Assembly: GCA_900545135.1 (NCBI GenBank)
Contig: UQXL01000044.1
Coordinates: 1 to 8,683 of the forward strand
DNA length: 8,683 bases
Source of the DNA: an uncultured Eubacteriales bacterium
GTDB lineage: Bacteria > Bacillota > Clostridia > Peptostreptococcales > Anaerovoracaceae
Direction: 5' to 3'
A program made the position numbers and the translations under genes. The notes under the pieces are model-generated. The model did not search any database. It saw only the letters and a list, made by a program, of their open reading frames with translations, and was not told where the DNA came from. Below are positions 1 through 4,998 of this stretch, in pieces (within the stretch, counting starts at the first letter, position 1; every line of letters starts with the position of its first letter).

Positions 1-1
1 A

Positions 2-88
2 AAAGAAGATGAGTATTACTTCCACCTGTTAGAAAAAGACAAAAAACCGTATGGTGATGGAAAACCATACGATAAGCGGAAGCTATGA
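2..88 (+). CDS. C-terminal end of an unidentified protein (5' end outside window)
   Basis: An open frame enters from the left edge and gives 28 residues before TGA at 86-88. It begins KEDEYYFHLLEKDK and ends GKPYDKRKL, a charged, lysine-rich tail that reads like a natural C-terminus. Nothing in it identifies a family. It overlaps the next frame (51-197) by 38 bp. It contains a run of six A at 41-46, so a one-base slip there would join this frame to the following one. I therefore cannot tell a separate upstream gene from the first half of a frameshifted gene. The shared terminator at 235-263 fits either reading. Confidence 0.4.
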   Translation, partial: KEDEYYFHLLEKDKKPYGDGKPYDKRKL

Positions 89-197
89 ATGGCATTACGA
101 CGAGATCAGAGACGGGTATTACCAGTACTATTTCTATCCTGATGAGGGAGAGATAGAAAAGGTAAAAGGAAGAATAGACGCGGTTCTTGAGGGCTGA
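51..197 (+). CDS. small acidic, tyrosine-rich hypothetical protein, or the frameshifted continuation of the upstream gene
   Basis: From ATG at 51 (alternatives GTG 54, ATG 57) this frame encodes 48 residues ending GRIDAVLEG at TGA 195-197. The middle (about residues 12-34) is rich in Tyr, Asp and Glu, for example YYQYYFYPDEGE, and is followed by a short helix-like KVKGRIDAVL. I recognise no family. There is no convincing Shine-Dalgarno sequence before any of the starts. This means either translational coupling to the overlapping upstream frame or that the two frames are one gene with a slip at the A6 run (41-46). The frame is open back to 33, just after a TAG at 30-32, so it cannot extend further left on its own. 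A strong terminator begins 38 bp after the stop, which supports this being the 3' end of a real transcript. Confidence 0.42.
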   Translation: MVMENHTISGSYEWHYDEIRDGYYQYYFYPDEGEIEKVKGRIDAVLEG

Positions 198-234
198 AGA
201 AATCAAGAATAAATCAAGCGTAAAATAAAAAATT

Positions 235-263
235 GCCGAGGGCTTACATACCCTCGGCTTTTT
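235..263. terminator. bidirectional rho-independent terminator
   Basis: A perfect 8-bp stem, GCCGAGGG (235-242) and CCCTCGGC (251-258), encloses an 8-nt loop. It is followed by TTTTT (259-263) on the plus strand. Read on the minus strand, the same stem is followed by AATTTTTTATTTTA. It can therefore end both the small + strand gene (stop at 197) and the converging scfB transcript (stop at 316). Confidence 0.9.
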
Positions 264-315
264 ATGTACTTATGTACTTCACCGCTTTCCGAAAAAACAC
301 TTAGTTGACATGAAC

Positions 316-1782
316 CTACATCTCACTCTCCGCTACCCTCATCATTATCGCGCACTCGATGCGCTTCTTGAAAAGCTCGCAGCCGGGCTCATATATGCCG
401 CGGATGGAACCGGAGGCATGGTAAGCGTTGGCAGCGCAGCCGCCGGAGCAGAAAAGCTTCGCCCAGCAGTCCTGGCATTCCGGGCGTGAATATGCGTTGC
501 AGTTTCTGAATTCTTCGCGGAGCCCCTCATTAGTTACACCATTCCAGATATCGCCCAGCTTGTAAGCTTCTTCGCCGACGAACTGGTGACAAGGATACAG
601 GTCGCCCCATGGCGTGACGGCCATGTATTCTGTGCCGGAACCGCAGCCCGATATCCGCTTATAGATGCATGGGCCGCTCTCAAGGTCAAGCATGTAGTGG
701 TAGAATGTGATGGGGCGGCCGGCTTTTTCGCGGCGGAGCATTTCTTTAGCGAGAATTTCGTACTGCTCCTTTACGACCTCAATATCTTCGGGGGTGAGCG
801 CGGCCGGGTCGTCCTGGGAAGCGACTACAGGTTCCATGCTCAGCTCCGTAAAGCCGAGGTCGGCCATATGGAATACGTCGTTGGTGAAGTCAGGGTTGGC
901 GTGAGTGAAGGTGCCTCGCATGTAATAATTTTTTCCGTCTCTTGATTCCACGAGTTTGAGGAATTTAGGAACTATCGTATCATAGCTGCCTTTGCCTGAG
1001 TAGTCGACCCTCAGTCGGTCGTGAATTTCCTTACGGCCGTCGAGGCTTAAGACCACGTTGCTCATCTCCCTGTTGGCAAAGTCTATAACGTCGTCGTCTA
1101 TCAGCATGCCGTTGGTCGTGAGGGTGAAACGGAAATTTTTATTGTGCTGTTTTTCCTGCGTGCGCGCGTATTCCACCAATTGTTTCACGACATCCCAGTT
1201 CATCAGAGGTTCGCCGCCGAAGAAATCTACTTCCAGATTTGTGCGGCCGGCGGAATTTTCTATGAGAAAATCGAGAGCCCTCTTTCCTACTTCAAAGCTC
1301 ATGAGGGCGCGGTCTCCTGAATATTTTCCCTGGCTGGCAAAGCAGTAGGAGCAGTTCAGATTGCAGGTGTGAGCCACATGAAGGCAGAGTGCTTTGACCA
1401 CGTTGCCGCTGCGCTCCTTGAATGTTCCGGACAGTTCAGCGAAGGTGTCAGGAGTGAAAAGCTTTCCCGCGGCCTTGAGTTCTTTTATGTCCTCTATACA
1501 TTCGAGGATTTCTTCGGAGGTGACTATTTCTGTATCCGGTTTGCTCTCAGTGCCGCCCTCCAACCCGACTTCCGCAGGATTTTCGGCTTCTGACGGATTT
1601 TCGACTTCCGCAGGATTTCCCAAATTGCCGTATTTGGCCATGATTTCCGATACGATTTCCTCTTCAGATTTGTCCTGGAACATGGCGATTATGTCGTATG
1701 CTATCGGATCCACCGAATGGACGGCTCCTGAGCATGTATCGAGCACTATATTGTAATTGTTCAGCTTATATTGATGTACCAT
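316..1782 (-). CDS. scfB: SCIFF peptide maturase, radical SAM/SPASM thioether-forming enzyme
   Basis: This 488-aa radical SAM enzyme is expected to install Cys-derived thioether cross-links in the SCIFF peptide encoded just upstream. Residues 1-52 look like a PqqD/RRE-type peptide-binding domain (YNIVLDTCSGAVHSVD). The radical SAM cluster motif is C140-x3-C144-x2-C147 (HTCNLNCSYCF). GGEP at 189-192 is the SAM-binding motif. The C-terminal SPASM region has cysteines 372, 380, 398, 436, 439, 445, 449 and 468, with C477 behind, enough for two auxiliary Fe-S clusters. The ATG start is set by GGAGG six bases upstream on the minus strand. An acidic linker of about 35 residues (near 53-90) contains three 18-bp tandem repeats and probably explains why the protein is longer than the roughly 450-465 aa I expect for the family. 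It is transcribed after scfA, with a hairpin between them. Motifs are seen directly; the substrate assignment rests on the adjacent scfA and family knowledge. Confidence 0.95.
   Translation of the reverse strand: MVHQYKLNNYNIVLDTCSGAVHSVDPIAYDIIAMFQDKSEEEIVSEIMAKYGNLGNPAEVENPSEAENPAEVGLEGGTESKPDTEIVTSEEILECIEDIKELKAAGKLFTPDTFAELSGTFKERSGNVVKALCLHVAHTCNLNCSYCFASQGKYSGDRALMSFEVGKRALDFLIENSAGRTNLEVDFFGGEPLMNWDVVKQLVEYARTQEKQHNKNFRFTLTTNGMLIDDDVIDFANREMSNVVLSLDGRKEIHDRLRVDYSGKGSYDTIVPKFLKLVESRDGKNYYMRGTFTHANPDFTNDVFHMADLGFTELSMEPVVASQDDPAALTPEDIEVVKEQYEILAKEMLRREKAGRPITFYHYMLDLESGPCIYKRISGCGSGTEYMAVTPWGDLYPCHQFVGEEAYKLGDIWNGVTNEGLREEFRNCNAYSRPECQDCWAKLFCSGGCAANAYHASGSIRGIYEPGCELFKKRIECAIMMRVAESEM
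1567..1620 (-). repeat. three 18-bp tandem repeats inside scfB
   Basis: Plus-strand units 1567-1584, 1585-1602 and 1603-1620 are each 18 bp. Units 1 and 3 differ at one base; unit 2 is more diverged. They encode NPAEV-ENPSEA-ENPAEV (residues 56-72), an acidic Pro/Ala linker between the N-terminal peptide-binding domain and the radical SAM barrel. Being multiples of six codons, copies can be gained or lost without a frameshift. Confidence 0.85.
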
Positions 1783-1921
1783 ATAGGTCCTCCGTTTAGA
1801 TGTTTTGAAAATATTAGTGATCCGAAGCAGGGCGGAAGCGCTGCATGGTCTGGAATAAGTCGGCAGCGACGCGGGTCAATTGAAAGGCTTTTTGATGTAA
1901 AAACACCACTGCTTTACATAA

Positions 1922-1949
1922 AGAGTGCCGCCAAAAACGGCGGCACTCT
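1922..1949 (-). terminator. scfA-scfB intergenic hairpin (attenuating terminator or RNA-stabilising element)
   Basis: A perfect 11-bp inverted repeat, AGAGTGCCGCC (1922-1932) and GGCGGCACTCT (1939-1949), has a 6-nt loop. On the scfA transcript it begins 24 nt after the scfA stop. The following U tract is weak (CUUUAUG), so partial read-through into scfB is plausible. A second, A/T-rich 7-bp hairpin (1895-1901 with 1913-1919) lies directly downstream. Together they could make precursor more abundant than enzyme. I infer this effect; only the structure is seen. Confidence 0.7.
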
Positions 1950-1973
1950 GTAATTAAATAATTCAGAACGTTT

Positions 1974-2120
1974 TTATTTGTTTTCGTTCTCGCACTTTTG
2001 ATTAGCTATGCCGCAGCTGGTCTTGCATGCTGACTGGCAGGAAGTCTGACATTCACCGCAACCGCCGTTCTTGGCGCTTTCGCAGAGAGAAGCGGTTTTC
2101 AGAGTTTTGATTCTTTTCAT
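1974..2120 (-). CDS. scfA: SCIFF ribosomal peptide precursor (six-cysteines-in-forty-five-residues)
   Basis: This 48-aa gene encodes a ranthipeptide-type RiPP precursor and lies immediately upstream of its radical SAM maturase. The leader is MKRIKTLKTASL. The core has the family spacing of cysteines at 21, 24, 28, 32, 36 and 43 within CGECQTSCQSACKTSCG and IANQKCEN, plus an extra cysteine at 13 (LCESAKNGG). The ATG start (2118-2120) is preceded on the minus strand by GGAG about nine bases upstream (2130-2133). A TTGATT-17-TAAAAT promoter lies about 45-70 bp upstream. The product is expected to receive Cys-sulfur-to-carbon cross-links from ScfB; its biological role is not settled. One oddity is that residue 37, which directly follows C36, is Gly, where I recall Thr in characterised members. 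Family assignment is very secure from the QTSCQSACKTSC block and the gene order. Confidence 0.95.
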   Translation of the reverse strand: MKRIKTLKTASLCESAKNGGCGECQTSCQSACKTSCGIANQKCENENK

Positions 2121-2162
2121 AATGTACGTCTCCAATCTAGTAATCTTTCATATAATACGTCT

Positions 2163-2191
2163 ATTTTACCATGAAGGCTTTCTTAAATCAA
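2163..2191 (-). promoter_or_regulatory. sigma-A-type promoter for scfA-scfB
   Basis: On the minus strand, TTGATT (2191-2186) is a -35 box separated by exactly 17 bp from TAAAAT (2168-2163). This predicts transcription starting near 2156, about 35 nt before the scfA ATG. A second A/T-rich stretch, TATTATATG, lies just downstream and could be an alternative -10 without a good -35. Confidence 0.6.
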
Positions 2192-2198
2192 GGTGTTG

Positions 2199-2255
2199 AC
2201 CGCAATTTTCAGGCTCGTGCAAATATAGAAACCGCATTTTCAGGCTCGCGCAAAT
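2199..2255. repeat. imperfect direct repeat between sppA and scfA
   Basis: Copy 1 (2199-2224) and copy 2 (2231-2255) share ACCGCA(A)TTTTCAGGCTCG and GCAAAT. They differ by one indel and one substitution and start 32 bp apart. A run of shorter echoes, GCACAA, GCACAAATCGCG and CGTGCAAA, continues to about 2290. The array lies downstream of the sppA stop and upstream of the scfA promoter. No coding function is convincing. Confidence 0.7.
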
Positions 2256-2323
2256 CGCACAAGTAGCACAAATCGCGTAAATCGTGCAAAATATTAGGCG
2301 GACAATTTTAAGTCCATGCAAAG

Positions 2324-2347
2324 CGGTTATGCCGCAGGAAATAACCG
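2324..2347 (-). terminator. weak candidate terminator after sppA
   Basis: A 7-bp stem, CGGTTAT (2324-2330) and ATAACCG (2341-2347), with a 10-nt loop lies two bases beyond the sppA stop on the minus strand. It is followed by only a short CTTTG, so it is a poor match to a rho-independent terminator. It is the only hairpin I see in the right place. Confidence 0.25.
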
Positions 2348-2349
2348 GC

Positions 2350-3624
2350 TTATTTTTCCACGTTACATATATAGCTGACTCTGAACGTTCCGTTGAGCTC
2401 AAGCAGCTTTTCAATGGCTTCAGCGTCGGTCAGACTGCCCGATTGGCCGCTGCTTTCCTGCAGGAGTCCAAGAAAATCTGACAGGCTGGCTGTTACCTCC
2501 GGCTGGAAGTTTTCCACATAACAGTCTGTAAGTCCGTAGGTTTCCATCATATCTGCTGCGGCTTCCTGATAAGTGCTGATTTGGTCTATGAGGCCGTTGT
2601 CTAGGGCTTGCTGGGCGGTGTATATCCTGCCGTCGGCCAGATTTTTGACTTCCGCGTCTGTCATACCTCTGCCCTCGGCGACTATGCCTACAAACTGTTC
2701 GTACGCTTCGTCTATGAGAGCCTGGAATATGGCGCGCTGTTCATCTGTCATAGGCTCGGTGGAGCTTCCCATCGACTTGTTGTCGCCGGAGGTGATGGTC
2801 TCAGTTTTAATTCCCAGATTGCCAAGCAGCTCGCTGAGATCTATGAAAGTGCCCATTGTAACGCCTATCGAACCGGTCCAGCAGTTTCTGTTGGCGATGA
2901 TTTTGTCGCAAGGAGCGGAAATGTAATATCCGCCCGAAGTGGCCTGGGACTGCATTGAAGAATACACAGGTCTGCCGGTGATTTCCTGATATTCTCTTAT
3001 TTTCAGGTAGACCTCGTCGGAAGCGTATACGGAGCCTCCCGGCGTATTGATGTAGAGTATGAGCCCCTTGTTATTGTCATCGTATATCATCGCGTCGATG
3101 GCGTTGAGGATATACTGATGGTTATACGTTCCGGTACCGTATTCGTCAATTGTACCTTCTATATAAAGCGTTCCTATATAATCATGGCCGAACCCTGTGA
3201 TAACTTCATTTTCCGGCGCGTTTCCGATTGATGATATGAGCTTGCTGCAGCCTACGGCCAGCAGCACGATGCATAGAATGACGAGACAGATGATTATGAG
3301 AGCTTTTGCCCAGCCGGGCATACGCTTTCTGCTTTGGTCATCGTAATTTCTCTCGTAGTATTTTGAACCTGTGAAGCCGCCGATGTCTCTTCCGCGGTCA
3401 GCGTTGCCGGAACTTGTGCTGTTGGTGGAGCCGTAGTTTGCATTGCCGGCGGAGCTGCTGTTTGAGCCGTTTGAGAAGCGGCCGTTGGAGTAATATTGAA
3501 CCTGTTTGCCGCCGTTTTGGCTGCCTCTTTCCGAGCCGTTGCTTTGCGGACCGCCGCTTTGACCGCCGCTTTCTGAATTGCCGCGATTATTGCCGCCATT
3601 GTTGTTTTCGTCGAAAAAATCCAA
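2350..3624 (-). CDS. sppA: signal peptide peptidase SppA, S49 family, membrane-anchored
   Basis: SppA is an S49 serine protease that degrades leftover signal peptides at the membrane. From the TTG start the protein has 424 aa. Residues about 7-83 are a Gly/Asn/Ser-rich low-complexity cytoplasmic head. A single membrane helix lies at about 104-125 (KALIIICLVILCIVLLAVGC). The rest is the external S49 domain: IEGTID, LYINTPGGSV, and the nucleophile in ATSGGYYISA (Ser230), with the general-base Lys283 in SGDNKSMGSS, which together form the Ser/Lys dyad of the family. The short single-domain form matches the Bacillus type rather than the long E. coli type. Start choice: an in-frame ATG at 3669 has no ribosome binding site, whereas TTG at 3624 has AGGGAGG (3639-3633) eight bases upstream. 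A TATAAA box at 3654-3649 would also lie inside the longer version. It diverges from the GntR operon. Confidence 0.92.
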   Translation of the reverse strand: MDFFDENNNGGNNRGNSESGGQSGGPQSNGSERGSQNGGKQVQYYSNGRFSNGSNSSSAGNANYGSTNSTSSGNADRGRDIGGFTGSKYYERNYDDQSRKRMPGWAKALIIICLVILCIVLLAVGCSKLISSIGNAPENEVITGFGHDYIGTLYIEGTIDEYGTGTYNHQYILNAIDAMIYDDNNKGLILYINTPGGSVYASDEVYLKIREYQEITGRPVYSSMQSQATSGGYYISAPCDKIIANRNCWTGSIGVTMGTFIDLSELLGNLGIKTETITSGDNKSMGSSTEPMTDEQRAIFQALIDEAYEQFVGIVAEGRGMTDAEVKNLADGRIYTAQQALDNGLIDQISTYQEAAADMMETYGLTDCYVENFQPEVTASLSDFLGLLQESSGQSGSLTDAEAIEKLLELNGTFRVSYICNVEK

Positions 3625-3648
3625 AATCTGATCCTCCCTCTTAATAAA

Positions 3649-3654
3649 TTTATA
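3649..3654 (-). promoter_or_regulatory. possible -10 box for sppA
   Basis: TATAAA on the minus strand lies about ten bases before the AGGGAGG ribosome binding site of the TTG start. I find no good -35 at 16-18 bp, so this is tentative. If real, transcription would begin downstream of the ATG at 3669 and rule that start out. Confidence 0.3.
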
Positions 3655-3830
3655 CTGTAATTCTATCATGAAAGCAGGCCCGTGAAAAGAAAATAATTTG
3701 TGTATGACGATTGTATGAACAGAGAAAAGTTGAATTTCTGGATGAGAGAAAGCAAGAGATCATATGCCGGTGTCCGAAAATACCAATGCGACATTGAATC
3801 CGGCTGCTGAATCCGGCTAAAATTAACTCA

Positions 3831-3860
3831 TTGACAGTGTACTACTTTGCGTGGTACACT
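3831..3860 (+). promoter_or_regulatory. promoter of the GntR-ABC operon with overlapping YtrA-type operator
   Basis: TTGACA (3831-3836) and TACACT (3855-3860) form -35 and -10 boxes with an 18-bp spacer. The same DNA carries AGTGTA (3836-3841), 13 bp, then TACACT (3855-3860). Extended to 10-bp arms, AGTGTACTAC and GTGGTACACT, it matches at 9 of 10 positions around a 5-bp centre. As I recall it, AGTGTA-N13-TACACT is the operator described for Bacillus subtilis YtrA. A repressor bound here would cover both polymerase contacts, so the downstream GntR protein very probably represses its own operon. Confidence 0.85.
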
Positions 3861-3913
3861 TAAGGTGAAAAGGGTTATAAATTGTGGTTAAAAGGGATAT
3901 GAAAGGAAAACAC

Positions 3914-4297
3914 ATGTTTAAAATTGATTTGCGAAGTCACAAATCAATATATGAGCAAATAACGGACGGCTTTAAAGAGATGATAATGACCGGAGTCTTG
4001 GCATGCGGAGAAAAGATGCCGTCGGTGAGGGAGCTGTCCAAGGATTTAGGGGTAAATCCAAACACTATCGCAAAGTCGTACCGGGAGCTTGAACGGCAGG
4101 GATACATCTATACGTCCACAGGCGTGGGGACCTTTGTGGCGGATAAGAGCGAGATCAAGGCAGACCCTGTGGAACTGGAAAAGGCTAAAGAAGTTCTGCG
4201 GGTGGGCTTCAGGGAACTTCTCTTTCTGGGACTTGACTATGATGAGGCCATGAAAATTGCTGAAGAATTATTTGAGGAAAGGAGGAAGGACTCGTGA
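3914..4297 (+). CDS. GntR-family transcriptional repressor, YtrA subfamily
   Basis: This 127-aa regulator consists of an N-terminal winged helix-turn-helix (about residues 9-76) followed by only a short helical tail (80-127). That architecture defines the YtrA subfamily as opposed to ligand-binding FadR/HutC types. The recognition region reads GEKMPSVRELSKDLGVNPNT, followed by IAKSYRELERQGYIYTSTG with GVGTFV in the wing. The chosen ATG (3914) has AAAGGA six bases upstream. In-frame GTG 3884 and ATG 3899 would add 10 or 5 residues that do not belong to the fold. Its stop overlaps the ATPase start by four bases (GTGA), so the genes are translationally coupled. The palindrome on its promoter predicts autorepression. 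In Bacillus the related system responds to cell-wall-active antibiotics; applying that inducer here is inference. Confidence 0.93.
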   Translation: MFKIDLRSHKSIYEQITDGFKEMIMTGVLACGEKMPSVRELSKDLGVNPNTIAKSYRELERQGYIYTSTGVGTFVADKSEIKADPVELEKAKEVLRVGFRELLFLGLDYDEAMKIAEELFEERRKDS

Positions 4298-4998
4298 TCA
4301 AGATAGAAAAGCTTTGCAAACGATTGGGCGACACTGAAATTTTGAAAGAATTAAGTCTTAACGTTCCCAAGGGAGCCGTATACGGACTCATGGGGCTTAA
4401 CGGAGCCGGAAAGACTACTGTCATCAAACATTTGGCAGGTTTTGTCGAACCTGATTCGGGCAGCATAACCATAGAAGGACAGCCCATAAAAGATAACGAA
4501 GAACTGAAATCACGAGTTCTGATCATTCCGGACGATTTGTTCTTCTTTAATAGCTACAGGCTAAAAGACATGAAGAGGTATTACCGGAAAATATACAAGA
4601 ACTGGAACGAAGAACGCTTTGGAGAGATGACGAAAGACTTTTCCCTGGATATAAATAAAAATATGATGAAATTTTCCAAGGGGATGAAAAAGCAGGCGGC
4701 ATTTTGTCTGGCTCTTTCAACGACTCCCGACTATTTGATTTTAGACGAACCCATAGATGGACTTGATCCTATAGTCCGCAGAAAACTTTGGCATTATATA
4801 ATGGGCGACGTGGCGGAAAGGGAAATGACAGTGCTCATCTCATCCCACAACGCGAGGGAGATGGAAGACGTGTGCAACTATATAGGCATCATCGCAGGCG
4901 GCAGGATGATCTTCGAAGGTGACCTGCTGGAAATCATGCCGACCTCCATAGAAGAAATTTTCCTTGAGAAGCTGGGAGGTGGAAGAGATGAAATATAA
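4294..4998 (+). CDS. ABC transporter ATP-binding protein (YtrB-like)
   Basis: This 234-aa ATPase energises the permease encoded next. Walker A is GLNGAGKTT (34-42), Walker B is YLILDEP (147-153), the D-loop follows in DGLDP, and the switch histidine is H185 in LISSHN. The signature motif is degenerate, FSKGMKKQ (127-134), in place of LSGGQ. The Q-loop position reads IIPDDLFFF, with no glutamine. Both deviations resemble the YtrB-type ABC-2 ATPases linked to GntR regulators. The start is GTG (4294), overlapping the GntR stop as GTGA, with GGAGG eight bases upstream. An ATG start at this position is absent. The 3' end overlaps the permease start by 11 bp. The substrate cannot be told from sequence. 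ATP binding and hydrolysis residues are intact, so it should be active. Confidence 0.94.
   Translation: MIKIEKLCKRLGDTEILKELSLNVPKGAVYGLMGLNGAGKTTVIKHLAGFVEPDSGSITIEGQPIKDNEELKSRVLIIPDDLFFFNSYRLKDMKRYYRKIYKNWNEERFGEMTKDFSLDINKNMMKFSKGMKKQAAFCLALSTTPDYLILDEPIDGLDPIVRRKLWHYIMGDVAEREMTVLISSHNAREMEDVCNYIGIIAGGRMIFEGDLLEIMPTSIEEIFLEKLGGGRDEI

Noticed and set aside
586..945. 119-aa + strand open frame antisense to scfB
   Set aside because: It lies wholly opposite the conserved radical SAM/SPASM coding sequence, has no ribosome binding site and shows no recognisable protein features.
1852..1879. Separate promoter for scfB (TTGACC-16-TATTCC, minus strand)
   Set aside because: The -35 is fair, but the -10 matches only three of six positions and the spacing is short. 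Not strong enough to call.
2199..2300. CRISPR-like array
   Set aside because: Only two near-complete copies with a 6-7 bp gap, no uniform spacers and no cas genes.
2166..2414. 82-aa minus-strand frame across the direct repeats, Cys-rich (CTIYAICATCAICAS)
   Set aside because: It overlaps the sppA 3' end in another frame and runs through the scfA promoter. The apparent Cys pattern comes from the repeated DNA. No ribosome binding site.
3715..3810. 31-aa + strand frame (MNREKLNFWM...) in the sppA-GntR spacer
   Set aside because: There is no ribosome binding site or promoter, and it ends inside a chance 11-bp direct repeat (3795-3805 and 3808-3818).
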